A DNA stretch of 64,000 nt from Siphonodentalium dalli (lineage: Eukaryota > Mollusca > Scaphopoda > Gadilida > Siphonodentaliidae): contig CP136062.1 in assembly GCA_032622095.1 (NCBI GenBank), positions 56,341,849 to 56,405,848 of the forward strand, written 5' to 3'. A program made the position numbers and the translations under genes. Below, piece by piece: positions 45,231-56,818 of this stretch (its first letter is position 1; the number at the start of each line of letters is the position of its first letter). The notes below the pieces were generated by a model. The model did not search any database. It saw only the letters and a list, made by a program, of their open reading frames with translations, and was not told the origin of the DNA.

Positions 45231-45745
45231 TCTCTCTTATATATTTTGATACAATCTATCTGTTTGTTTGTTTGTCATTTATACAAATCTACGATTCTCC
45301 ACCGATCGAGACCAAACTTCCTATCTAGGGGTGAAATCCCACGGACACGGTCGTTGTCGTATTGGCGACCCCGTGCGACACCCGTGCAGACGAGATCTCG
45401 GAAACGGGTGGAGCTATCGACTTGAAATTTGCTATGTGAATATATCTTGCCCCGGATACGAATTTTATCGGGTCGCCGAGCCCGTGCGACGCCAGCTTCG
45501 CGCATGCGCAGACGAGATCTCGGAAACGGGTGGAGCTATCGACTTGAAATTTGGTATGTGAATGTATCTTGCCCCGGATACGAATTTTATCGGGTCGCCG
45601 AGCCCGTGCGACGCCAGGTTCGCGCATGCACAGACCAGATCTCGGAAACGGGTGGAGCTATCGACTTGAATTTTGGTTTTTGAATAGCTATCGACTTGAA
45701 ATTTGGTTTTTGAATAGCCCGGACAACGTCGGGCTCATCGGCTAG
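45231..45745 (+). mobile_element. Helitron-like element A
   Basis: 5' TCTCTCTTATATATTTTG and TCTGTTTGTTTGTTTGTC. The body has three 120-bp tandem units (GATCTCGGAAACGGGTGGAG, CTATCGACTTGAAATTTGG). The 3' end is a hairpin AGCCCGGACAACGTCGGGCT, 6 bases, then CTAG followed by T. No helicase gene, so non-autonomous. Confidence 0.75.
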
Positions 45746-46670
45746 TATATATATATATGTATATATATATTGTGTGTGTACTTTATAGAATCGAAAACGA
45801 CTGCACCCATCGAGCTCAAATTTCGTATATAAGTGTAAAATCTCACGGACACCGCCGTGGTCGCGTTTTGGAGAAGCTCAGAGCACCGTTTCTCCCTTCC
45901 CAATCATCAAAATCACTTCGGTGGTAATAGCGTTGATATATAAAGAGCGTTCGTTTTCCGCAGTGTCTATATAAAGAGCGTCATTTTCGCTATCTACTTA
46001 TCTGTATGACGGGAGTCTGATTGTAGCCTGTCGCTCGAAATATTATGCAGAGAGATTTCACGACGGAAAGCGTTTGTTTTCAATTCAATGCAATGTTATC
46101 GCTCGAAATATTATGCAGAGAGATTTCACGACATTCGGACGGGTACGGCAGACTCGAAATATTATGCAGAGAGATTTCACGACGGGAAGCTTTGTTTTCA
46201 ATTCAATGCAATATTATCGTAGAGAGATTTCACGACGGGAAGCGTTTGTTTTCAATGCAATGCAATGTTATCGCTCGAAATATTAGACGGGAAGCGTTTG
46301 TTTTCAATTCAATGCAATGTTATCGTAGAGAAATTTCACGACGGGAAGCGTTTGTTTTCAATGCAATGCAATGTTATCGCTCGAAATATTATGCAGAGAG
46401 ATTTCATGACATTAGGACGGGTACGGGCAGGTTAAAAAAAAAAAAAACAAAGAAAGCGTTGTCTGTCGTTCCTAGGAAGGGGGGATTTCATCGGGTAAAT
46501 GTTTCCGCCAGAAACAAAAAATTTAATTAAAACAATTTAAAATAAAAAAAATAAAAAAATAAAAAAAACAATTGAATTATAAAAAAGGAAAAAATTAAAT
46601 AAATATTAAAATAATTTTTTTAAATGTCATGTTTCTGACCAACCACGCCAGTGGTGGGCTAACCTGCTAG
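45746..46670 (+). mobile_element. Helitron-like element B
   Basis: Starts in a (TA)n run directly after element A. CTCACGGACACCGCCGTGG resembles CCCACGGACACGGTCG in A. The centre (46030-46410) has several rearranged copies of CTCGAAATATTATGCAGAGA and GCGTTTGTTTTCAATTC. The 3' end is a hairpin around CCAACCACGCCAGTGGTGGG, then CTAG at 46667-46670. A-rich at 46530-46620. Confidence 0.6.
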
Positions 46671-47424
46671 TCTATTATATATTTTGAAAGATCTGTGTGT
46701 GTGTCTGTCTGTCAGTAATCGATGGACTCAAAAATGGCCCATCCGATTTCGATGAAACTTGGTATGTGGGTGTATATTCGGCCGGGGACGAACATAGGCA
46801 TATTTATTTGTCCGTGCGAGGTCAACTTTTCACGTGCCGAGGTCAAATCTGTTTTTACGCCGTTTTAGCGCTAATATATTTCAGTTCGGTGCTTACAAAT
46901 CGATTCGAAACAGCGCGAATAATAACATGCCAGTCATAATAATGACACTATGAGAATCTTTCGTGTTTCCTCTTTCCAACGATATATAATATGTATGTAT
47001 CCGTTTTAGTTATCTGCCTCAATTATTAAGAAGAAGTGGTACGATCTTCTATCAGGGTAAAAACAATGCGTAACTTCTATGACGTCGTTAGAGGTCATAA
47101 AGTTAGATCACGTTAACTCTTAACAGGCCGATGCATTTGACTGTTTCAGACGTCTTGGCGATATCTCGGGCACCGATGGTAATTTATCTTTACGTTGAAA
47201 CTTGATAATTAATGAGCGTGTGTATATGAGGCGCGTTTATATACTTGAGTGGAAATCAAATTAGGGTTAAAAGGTAAAATCGGGTAAATTTCGACGGGTA
47301 CTTTTGTCGGATACTTTTGTTCGGGCAGTGTTTTGGACGGGTCAAATCGTGACCCCACTTGACCTTGGCCTTCAAAATAGACAATTCAAGGTCAAACCCC
47401 GGACGAAGTCGGGTCACCTTCTAG
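46671..47424 (+). mobile_element. Helitron-like element C
   Basis: Begins TCTATTATATATTTTGAAAG immediately after the CTAG of B. GTGTCTGTCTGTC and GATTTCGATGAAACTTGG follow. The 3' end is the hairpin ACCCCGGACGAAGTCGGGT, 6 bases, CTAG then T. Its 3' end is homologous to that of A. 754 bp, no helicase. Confidence 0.75.
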
Positions 47425-47915
47425 TACTATATATAAAGACGAACATAAATTCATGGCATAATCAGGGATAATCATTGTTTTTATGTTCTCGTTGTATATT
47501 TGGTAGTTTAATTAAGTGTATGTCATGTCATTCGTTCTCTTATTCCATATTCATTGTAGTATTACTTTGTTATTCCAGTCTATTTCCGTTGGTTGAATCC
47601 ATGTTAATTTGTTCATAAATCCAGTTTCGTCTGATAGTTGTCGTTAAAACATTATCATGCAATAAAGATTTCTTTAATTATATTCTATTACTAACATTCA
47701 TTGTTTACCCATGTTTATTGATAATGAATTGAATGTGTTATTCGGTCCAGGAACCTTCGTTGTCAAACAATTAATCTGGTCACGCATCAATTATATTTGC
47801 AATCCAAAACCAAAACATCGGGATATATGTAACGGATAAATACATTTTCAAACACCCTGACCCATCATCAGTCAATAATCATAAAGTATGTTTAGGTACT
47901 CAAGTCCCAAAAACT
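47425..47915. other. No gene recognised
   Basis: AT-rich intergenic sequence. Confidence 0.45.
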
Positions 47916-47919
47916 AATT

Positions 47920-48035
47920 TATAATGCAAAATGATTGTATGGACGGACGGCTCGAGACGTCAACTATATACCCGCCGACTAATATTGGGCGGTATAATAA
48001 CCATATATCTATGTGTATACCTAACCAAAAACAAT
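47920..48035 (+). repeat. Direct repeat with hairpin, copy 1
   Basis: ATAATGCAAAATGATTGTAT, GGACGGACGGCTCGAGACGT, then CCGCCGACTAATATTGGGCGG with TATAATA, and GTGTATACCTAACC. Copy 2 lies at 49099-49214 with one or two differences. Confidence 0.9.
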
Positions 48036-48039
48036 TGGG

Positions 48040-48200
48040 CAATGATTATGAGTCTGGATGTCTCATTAGGCAACGGTTATGAGCCTGGATGTCTCATTAG
48101 GCTATGGTTATGAGCCTGGTTGTCTGTTTGTCAAAGTAGGTTATCGATATGAGCCTGGATGTCTGATTAGGTTATGGTTATGAGCTTGGTTGTCGGCCCC
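48040..48200 (+). repeat. Minisatellite, about 32-bp units, five copies
   Basis: GGTTATGAGCCTGGATGTCT plus CATTAGGCTAT-like sequence, imperfect. Confidence 0.85.
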
Positions 48201-49095
48201 CTTAGGGCAAAACATTTGTAATTTTTCTCAAACTTTTCGCGATATAAGTACCTTTTCTGACAATTTTATTGGTCGGCATCCATTCAAACTTCACAATGTC
48301 CCAATTTAATTATATATGTAACAATATTTTTGAAATATTACCTGACAAACGCTATTTAAATGATTAAACTAAACAAGAGTTTGACTAAACAAGACAGTGT
48401 CATTGCCAAAGCCCATATCTGGGCTTCCAGCACTTTTACATAGGGTCCAAATATGGGCTTTCAGCACTGAACCAGTTAAAGAGGTACTGTACGCCATTTT
48501 CAATAAATTTCCGGTGATAACAACGATCTATTATCGATACTATATAGAAACATAAGTAATTTGAGTCCTGGCATGTAATCAAATTCATTCCTTCTGGTTA
48601 TTTCTCATCTTGAATGATTGCAAGTAATGTTAATTTGCAACAATTAACCAAATAAAACTGAATTGGTCATGATGAATGACCGTTAACTGTTTACTGCTCA
48701 GACAATCCCAACTGAAGGTGACGCTATTCTCATTGAATTTCCGAACTTAATCCTGGAGCTTTACTGCTCAACAAGACTAAACTAAAATACTAATTGTATA
48801 CTGTTATCACTTACAAATAGATGAACTGAAATAAAGTGATGCATTCAGATGCATTGAGAAATGACATTCAATTCTTCATTCTGGTCTATCATCATACCAA
48901 ACCACATCAAAATTCGACAACCGACACTTAACTTATATTGCAAAAGCTTTGTACGGACTGAATTTCATGAAGTCGAACAGGGCCCATAACTCTGGTAGGC
49001 ATTAATAGTCACAACCCGTGATATTATGCATATTCGTTCCCCATTTCTGGTCCGTCACCATGCCATAGGGCATAAAAATATGACAACCGACTCTT
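48201..49095. other. No gene recognised
   Basis: Sequence between the two direct repeats. Diverged units around GACAACCGAC, CTTAACTTAT and TCTGGTC near 48880 and 49040 suggest an older tandem array like that at 14 kb. Confidence 0.45.
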
Positions 49096-49098
49096 GAG

Positions 49099-49214
49099 TT
49101 ATAATGCAAAATGATTGTACGGACGGACGGCTCGAGACGTCAACTATATACCCGCCGACTAATATTGGGCGGTATAATAACCATATATCTATGTGTATAC
49201 CTAACCAAAAACAA
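49099..49214 (+). repeat. Direct repeat with hairpin, copy 2
   Basis: Nearly identical to 47920-48035, about 1.18 kb apart, in the same orientation; followed by a C-rich tract. Confidence 0.9.
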
Positions 49215-49403
49215 TCCCCCCCCACCCCACCCCACCCCGGTGGAGAAGACTTAAAAGAGTTCTTTGGTCATCTACAAATAATTGTGGAACCCCTGACCTG
49301 TTTACCACTATTTACACTGGTCAATGTTCTCTGTCAGACACAACACACTCGATTTATTAAGGCTATAATGTGGTCTAGGGCGATTTGTGACATATAGTGT
49401 ACC

Positions 49404-49636
49404 CAAGCCTTGAAATAGTGTGTCTGTCATTTGCAGAATGAGGTCCCCAGAGGGTGAATTTAGTGATGCTACCCTGCAATGTGGGCTAGCATCACCAAAT
49501 TCACCCTCTGGGGACCTCATTCTGCTTACACCTCAGCAGAATGAGGTTCCCAGAGGGTGAATTTGGTGATACATCACTAAATTCACCCTCTGGGGACCTC
49601 ATTCTGCAAATGACAGACACCCTATTTCAAGGCTTG
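49404..49636. mobile_element. 'Gaggt-ccccaga' palindrome MITE with 8-bp target duplication
   Basis: TIR CAAGCCTTGAAATAGTGTGT and its mirror, enclosing two palindromes (the second shortened). AGTGTACC lies directly at both ends (49396-49403 and 49637-49644), an exact 8-bp duplication. This supports a hAT- or P-type origin. Confidence 0.9.
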
Positions 49637-49644
49637 AGTGTACC

Positions 49645-50955
49645 TACACAATGCTTTATTATTGTTGTTAGATACTGAAAACACCAGGAAACGTCTGGAA
49701 ATAGTTTATTTTTCGTTTTTTTCTGAGCTGTGTTTACCAATTAGTAAGACAGTTAACACAGTTATTGAAGAACTGCTAAAAAAAACTCTGAAAATTTGAT
49801 TCCGGCTCATTTCCAATTTTATCATAAATAGTAGACACCTTTTGACGTTAGATAGTTCGTTTGAACCATAATTATCAGCAATTGACGGCGGATAATGCGT
49901 GTATCAATAGAAAAATATATGTTTAATTAATAATAAATTTGTCTAGCCTGCAGAGCGGTTCGCAAAAATACTATCCGCGACCATCTGTGGATACCAATCA
50001 TAATTTCGGATGTCAAAGCCGCGGATCAATCTTGCGATGAGATGTCCCCAAACCGGATTGGGGATGTCAAAGATGCGGATGATATACTTCGCATTTTGAC
50101 TGTTTCTGCTTGAAAATATCCCCATTATCATTCGGACAGGCCGACATATGGTCCAACTTTAGGGTGATTGTGCATGTGCAAGGGAGAAAAAAAGTTTATG
50201 TTTGTTTGTGTTTTATGTTCTAATGTCATATTACTAGAGTAAGCTATTCGGTGTTATTCGATATTATAGGCCTGGAACTGTACAACGAATGGAAAAATTA
50301 AATCAGTGTAAATCATGAGTTAGCAGGGATGTGGCTAGAGGGTCCCTGTTGGGGTGTTCACCTAGAGTTTCTTAATGCACCCCCTTTCCTGAACTTTTAG
50401 TTGCAGCCCTCCCCGTTAGGTTCGAGTTTTCATCGAATTTACAACGGGTTCTTCCAACTGTTGGATATGCCAACTCCTAAGTTTAGATTTTTTCATCTGG
50501 TGACCATTTCAGTTCACAAATTTGGCGGAAATTATTTAAATTATGTAAATATGCCGGTTTTTGTCTGAAAACAATTTACACACTAAATACTAAACAACTG
50601 TGAACCAATTTACGAACGAATACCCAGTCTGACGCCCCAACCAAGATACATGTGCGTCCATATATACAGCGAAATACACGAGGAAAAGCCACATGCACAA
50701 ACCCTATACCACACAACAACAAACCCAACCCACAACACACCGACACCATGTGCACGTGTACACGATTTCTGATCTATATTGTTTGCATGTGCCACGATTA
50801 TATATGTATGTACATGTATGTTTGTGTATTAATATTTATACTGTGTCATACCGAACATATCCGGCGATTGGAGAATAAATTCTGAGTCTGATTTTGTTTA
50901 TATATATATATATGTATACGTGGTGTTGTAGCTTGGTAAGCCCATGCTGACCACA
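49645..50955. other. No gene recognised
   Basis: Intergenic, with CACACAACAACAAACCC-type simple sequence near 50700. No supported gene. Confidence 0.45.
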
Positions 50956-50959
50956 TGTG

Positions 50960-51066
50960 TTACATTAGTCGACTTCTTAACCACATCAGAATTATGGGTA
51001 ACATTTCAGGATTTAGTCGGAAATATGGCTTGTTGCCATTCATCGGAAAGCTCTCACAGAGAGCTT
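50960..51066. mobile_element. TA-bounded palindromic MITE, left half
   Basis: GTCGACTTCTTAACCACATC to GGAAAGCTCTCACAGAGAGC; the right arm is missing. Confidence 0.75.
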
Positions 51067-51680
51067 AGACACAATAAAGAGGTGACATGCCCATCGACAT
51101 CCAGATGAGAAGGCACACAACACAAGTGTGCCACACATAATACATTGTGATCATATATGTATGGACGTTTGTGGTTAAAATAGAATCGTCACAATATTAT
51201 CTGATGACTCTTGAAAAAGCCAGACATTGTATAATTTGTAGCTATACGATATCTGTATATTCGATAAGATGATTCGGTTTCATTGTCGTGTAACGGTCTA
51301 CTCGAGTGGAACGATTCATAAAGTCTGTAAAATAACATGATTATAACAAATCGTTGATACTTCGTAGCGTTTCGTCCTGCATGTGGGGTCTATATACAAA
51401 CCCCAAGTATGTTAATACTAAACGAATATCCGGTTAGCTGCATGCATACGAACGACAGCATTCACGTGCGTGTGATCAAGGCATCATGTTATCATTCATT
51501 CACCTTTTTGGAATCGCAAATTTGAATGCTGAGATGGATTTTCAATTAATTTCAATTAAAGTCCAATCATAATAGATATGTATATACAATATTTCGAACA
51601 TATTTCAGATAAACTTTGCGGTCCAATTGATGAGTCTCAGAAACACATAAAACACGCGAAAGCTCACTCATCGTAACTCC
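51067..51680. other. No gene recognised
   Basis: AT-rich intergenic sequence. Confidence 0.45.
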
Positions 51681-52167
51681 TTAAAGGTACTCAATCCGAT
51701 AAAACTCCTCTCAATTACTATTTCAATGGCTTCGGGGGTCAAAAATATTTGATTCGAGTCGAGGAAGTCACCCATCAAAGCTCAGATTTGTTAGATATCG
51801 ATTTTAGAAATCTATTATTTTTCATTATCGGGAATTCTTTCTGGCCCAGAAGACAGTCAAAATGTCGTTGTTATTACCACTTGATTGTAGAGTTATCCAT
51901 CCTTGTCTGTTTGAATAGAGTTTTGGCGTAAAATCTCGAGCAGGTTACCAAATTGACGGCAGTTATTAGTACTCATCTCGAGCAATTAACAAATTTCAAA
52001 AATCAATATCTAATAACTATGAGCTTTGTTTGATGGGTTCCTCGACTCGAATCAAATATTTTTTACCCCCAAAGCCAAAGAAATAGTAATATAGGACCCT
52101 CTGATCGGATTGTTGTTGTTGGAATCTGTTGAGATGGGGACCCTCTTTACGGATTGAGTACCTTTAA
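51681..52167. mobile_element. TTAA-bounded 'GATTCGAGTCGAG' family, palindromic copy
   Basis: Both ends are the AGGTACTCAATCCG type: TTAAAGGTACTCAATCCG left and CGGATTGAGTACCTTTAA right. Both halves carry inward-facing GATTCGAGTCGAGGAA, so this copy is a fold-back version of the family. Confidence 0.8.
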
Positions 52168-52640
52168 GTGCTACGCATATTTACTGCACAGAAGATCCGG
52201 TTTTAGTGACATCTTGGTCTGCGAATTTGACATATATATCTGGACCAACAGTGGTCCCTCCATATTGCTTCATTGACAGATTCAGCTATATACCGCCACT
52301 TGTTTGGCAACGTGGAAGGCCAGGAACTATACTATTGGATGGATGTTCTCGAAAATTTGAGTGAGCAAAAGAAAAAACACTATTTGATAAAAAATTGCAA
52401 AAAAATAATAAATTGTTTGATCTGGGAGAACTGACTGACAGCGGGTGGTAAATACTCCTGCTTCGTGTGCGTACACATACGTTGTTCGTTGTTTTACGAT
52501 GAGAAACAAACATATTCCCATATCATATACGTGAAAATGACTTTCCCATTCAGTCTGGTTTGGCGATACCTTCCAGGTTGGAGATACCACGTACACGGGG
52601 GGTGAATAATTTTATCTACGCCTTCCACGGCACAACAGAA
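52168..52640. other. No gene recognised
   Basis: Intergenic; overlapping short minus frames only. Confidence 0.45.
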
Positions 52641-52649
52641 CATTTTCTT

Positions 52650-52860
52650 TGGACGCGCGATCCGGTAGTTCCGAGTGTTTGTATATATATAAACAATGTT
52701 CTGTAATGTTTTTGATGTTTGTTTACATAACAAAGCGTATATAACGTGGCAAGAACAATAGCTGTTAATTATATACTATTTGTTCTGTTTATGGCGGTTT
52801 TAGCGGATGTGACTATTTTAACAGATATACCCACCGCGAAGATCGCCCGTATCTTTAAAT
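52650..52860 (+). repeat. Dispersed repeat, copy 2 (shared with 11.0 kb)
   Basis: Aligned by eye to 10995-11235, ending CGCCCGTATCTTTAA. Confidence 0.7.
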
Positions 52861-53510
52861 CCAATGCAACTTTTTAAATAATTGGAGTGTTGTGTGCTCT
52901 TATAGGACTATCGCTAATAAATTTTGTACAAAGCGTAAATTACATTCGATTTTGACAATTTTGGCACATATATTATACAGATATGGTTTATGACTATTGA
53001 CTATATATACATTGGTTGTGTATATTTCAATTTGGTACTAAATGGCGCAACTCAGTTATAAAAGTGTACATTGGAATAGTCTATTGTTCATTTGAAGGGG
53101 TTTTCCGGGGGGGGGGGGCAAGAAGACAACAGCTAATAAAAAATACAGAATGAGTTCTCTTTATTGAACGGCCACCTGGGTCGAACTTTTTGAGCCGAAA
53201 ACATTGTGTCGAGTCCGAAAAAGTGGGTCTAAAAGAAATTCCCCCTCTGCTCGGTCGGAAAAAATAAATGTGGCAAATGACCAAACTCCATGCGGGGTTT
53301 ACCTCCCTTGATGATTCAGAAAGGAAGTATGACTGGTGGGCTCTGGTAGAGATTGGCAAATGACCATGCCAACGTCTTTAGTAAGGTGGGATGAAATTAG
53401 GGTGATAAAATCCGGGTCAAAAGTTCAAAAATGCCACGAAAATAGTCCGAAAATAAACGGAAATTGTCCGTAACAAGTTTGAAGTTATAAATGGCAACCT
53501 CGGCCAAAAT
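52861..53510. other. No gene recognised
   Basis: Contains a 12-G tract at 53107-53118. A 92-codon minus frame (53081-53359) has no family signature. Confidence 0.4.
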
Positions 53511-53514
53511 AATC

Positions 53515-54495
53515 TATTTGCTGGTATTCAGGGTATCGTGACATCCCTATCTGATTACTGGTATTCAGTGAGGGGTTGATACCCCTCTGTTTTGCTGATG
53601 TTCAGGATTCAGGGCCCATCAGGGGGTATGGGTGAAACTGGTAATCAGGGTGTAGCGGTTCACACCCTCTGTTAAATGGCACCCATGATTCGGGTGGTAT
53701 GGGTTGAAACCCCTCTATGTTAACTGGTTTTCGGGATATAGGGTGGGGGGTTAATACCACTATCTCAGCTTAACTGGTATTCATGATTCAACGGGTAGAG
53801 AATAATACCCATGTCTGTTAATTAGTATTCAGGATGTAGCGGTGACACCATCTCTGATAACTGGTATTCAGGATTTATAGGTTAGTGTTTGACACCCCTA
53901 TCTGTTAACATATAGGGGTGTCAAACCTTCAGAATTCAGGGTAGGAGGTGACACTCCTCTCTGTTAACTGGTATTCAGGATTTATAGGGTAGTGTTTGAC
54001 ACCCCTCTCTGTTAACTGGTATTCAGGATTTATAGGGTAGTGTTTGACACCCCTCTCTGATAACTGGTATTCAGGATTTATGGGGTAGAGTTTGACACCC
54101 CTCTCTGTTAACTGGTATTCAGGATTTATGGGGTAGTGTTTGACACCCCCTCTCTGTTAACTGGTATTCAGGATTTATAGGGTAGTGTTTGACACCCCTC
54201 TCTGTTAACTGGTATTCTGTATTCGTGTGGGTATAAGGTGATACCCCTCTCTGTTAACTGGTATCCATGATCCAGAGGGTTGAATATGGCGATACCCCTC
54301 TCTGTTAACTGGTATTCAGGATTTAGGGGTGTGGGGTGTCACCACCAGGATTCATAGGGTCAGGATGTGACATCCCTATCTGTTAACTGGTATTCCGGGA
54401 GTAGGGGTGACACCCTCTCTGGTAATTGGTATTCAGCATTCAGGACTTATGTGATACCCCTCTCTGTTAACTGGTATTCAAGAGTGACCCCCTAC
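53515..54495 (+). repeat. Minisatellite, about 48-bp units, degenerate
   Basis: Unit words GTTAACTGGTATTCAGGAT, TTATAGGGTAGTGTTTGACA and CCCCTCTCT. The central units (about 53970-54200) are regular; units at both edges are diverged or of different length. Confidence 0.92.
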
Positions 54496-55025
54496 AATTT
54501 GTTTAACGAAACAAGCATTTGTAACCAGGACGAGATACCATGGTAAGTAACACGAGATACCAAACATAATTACAGAAACTCGGCGATAATTGCCGGAAAC
54601 GAAATTAATATTAGGCTATTAAATACACCCGCAGCAAGCACCATGCAGGAATACTCAGAACGTCCGTTCATATAGTCCACACAGACGCATATACGTACCC
54701 GGGGTATAACCAATCCAATGCATATTCAACCAATTAAATACTTATCCTAGTTTTAAAGAAAATTTATCTCTGGATTGAAAAGAGTCATTGTTCGGGAAAT
54801 TGATTGGTTCGAAGTTTACTATCTTAGAAAGATCTGGATAGTTTTGATGCAATAATGTAGCAGCAATTAATTAGTCCCATGATAAAAACCACGGGTTAAT
54901 CGGTGTGCGGTATTATCTGGCAAGCACCGATTCAAGTATGGGACATTTCCGGTGTTATAATTAAACAGACCACTGAACGGACAGGCGGACAGGCGGCCTT
55001 AAAATCGAGTAAACACTATTGATTG
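54496..55025. other. No gene recognised
   Basis: Intergenic, nothing supported. Confidence 0.45.
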
Positions 55026-55029
55026 GGCA

Positions 55030-55305
55030 AGCTGCAAAACAGAGTTCAGTTTCCTCGCTACGCTGCCGGCATGTGTATTTTCTTACTTATATCTAACATT
55101 TTTATTGAAGCGTTTTGTCAGTTACAATTCATTCTGGCTTGATCTAGACAATTTTCAAATGAATATGGACAGTTCAGTTTCTCAGAATAATGCAGAATGA
55201 ATTGTAACCTACAACAGTCTCAAATAAATAACTGTGACATTTCTTCACATTACGTATCTAGGTGCGGGCAGCGGTAAGTTCTGTGTAGGGGACTGAACTC
55301 TGCAT
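55030..55305. repeat. Nested inverted repeats
   Basis: The outer pair is AGAGTTCAGTTTCC with GGGACTGAACTCT, plus GCTGCCGGC with GCGGGCAGC. The inner pair is GTTACAATTCATTCTG with CAGAATGAATTGTAAC. Possible small fold-back element. Confidence 0.6.
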
Positions 55306-55800
55306 GGAGCTTGTTGATTGGGTTTGGTTTGTTGACACGTGGCGTCGTGTCATTACGCGCGCTCCGCGTGTATACTGGTGTAGAGATTCCTGTTTCGCCT
55401 GGGCGCATGGGTGTTTTATTTATAGAATGGGGATGTTTGGGAGGATTAAAAGTCGAACTGCGACCAGAGGCCGAGTCCGATAAAAGGTGTATAGTTGGGA
55501 ATTTCAATTTCGTTTATTGTCGTTAATTAGCATTATGTCAATAATGTTGATTTTTGGTTTGTTATAAGCTATGCCAATTACAAATAAAAGAAATGAAAAA
55601 GATAAGTTGTAAGTCTTATATTTCAACTTTTATAGACCAATATATTTTATATTCTATAATTACATTCATGGGTATATAATATATGATCTTGAGCGCGTTA
55701 CCATTCTGACATTGGTTTTCTTGTGTCCCATCGATACGATAGTCACACCACATTGTGACTGCCATCACACACACAGCGCGAGCTGTTCTCACATTTATTT
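55306..55800. other. No gene recognised
   Basis: A more GC-rich patch (55310-55480), then AT-rich sequence. No exon supported. Confidence 0.4.
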
Positions 55801-55805
55801 TTGTA

Positions 55806-56252
55806 TTAAAGATACATAATCCGATTAGGCGCCCCTCAATTACTATTCATTTGGATTCGGGGATAAACAATATTTGATTCGAGTCGAGGAACCAACCTAT
55901 CAAAGCTCAGAGTTATTAGATATCGATTTTTGAAATCAATTATTTTTCACCATCGATACTGTTTAGTAGCCCAGTAAAAAGTCGACGAGCCGACAGTCTC
56001 GGACCAACTTGCGGATGAAGATGGATAACTCTAAAATCAAGAGGCTTTGTGTTGACAATAAGGCCAAATTTCGTCGAACAACATGTTGATAAATAACACG
56101 TTTCGGGCAATTTTATACGATAGTTGACGGTGGTTATAGCATTATTTTTGGGCAATTAATCGATTCTGATAACTGAAGCGGCATTACTAAAAATGTTGTT
56201 ATTGTTTTAATCTGATTATATGGGGACCATCGAATCGGATTGAGTACCTTTA
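55806..56252 (+). mobile_element. TTAA-bounded 'GATTCGAGTCGAG' family, copy 4
   Basis: TTAAAGATACATAATCCG left, CGGATTGAGTACCTTTAA right, in the same order as the 11.4 and 42.1 kb copies. Confidence 0.8.
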
Positions 56253-56347
56253 AATACCCTTGTCGGTTACTATTCATTCTGCTTTATTCTGAGAAACAAT
56301 ATAACCTGTCAATATTCATTTGAAAATGTTCTGATACAATCATGTAG

Positions 56348-56816
56348 CCTAACATCAACTACGGAATTAGGTGCTTCCAAGAGACTTCCATCAACAACTG
56401 GAATAGACTTCCAATGGACATCCGGAATTGTGCTACTTTCCCCAAATTCAAGTCAAAACTTAAGACTCACTTGTTCGAGATATGCTTCAATCTGCCAAAA
56501 AAAGGTGTTCTTCGATAGCTGTTTACCAGAGTCTGTTATGTGCGTGCGAGTCTAGACCGTTTAACCCATATATTAACTTTTACTTTCACCATATAATTTT
56601 AGCTGTGATTCAATCGTATATCTTCGTGTATTTTAAATGGTCTAGCTGTTATTATTGCCTTACTGCGGTTGATTATTAGGTTAAGTTGGTATTACCTAGT
56701 TAGGTTGTTTATATATAATTTTATCCATTCGTGCATTATTATTTTAGGATGTGTGCCATGTTTGTATTGTAAGCGCATTGAAACTAATTTATTGTATAAT
56801 GCGTTCTAAATGTATC
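56348..56816 (+). pseudogene. LINE (CR1/jockey-type) 3' end: ORF2 C-terminus and 3' UTR
   Basis: The frame from 56348 to the TAG at 56516-56518 reads NYGIRCFQETSINNWNRLPM and DIRNCATFPKFKSKLKTHLF, the usual C-terminal W-N-x-LP ... FKxxLKTHLF pattern of LINE reverse transcriptase proteins. About 300 bp of AT-rich 3' UTR follows, ending in AAGCGCATTGAAACTAATTT and ATAATGCGTTCTAAATGT, a CGC-ATTGA / ATGCG stem typical of CR1-group ends. The element is 5'-truncated; no RT core is seen. Confidence 0.75.
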
Positions 56817-56818
56817 TA

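Noticed and set aside
45268-45745. Overlapping GC-rich ORFs on both strands (64-100 codons)
   Set aside because: They follow the three 120-bp tandem units of Helitron-like element A and read similarly in several frames.
46045-46530. 161-codon ORF
   Set aside because: Built from rearranged repeats inside Helitron-like element B (CTCGAAATATTATGCAG units); no independent coding signal.
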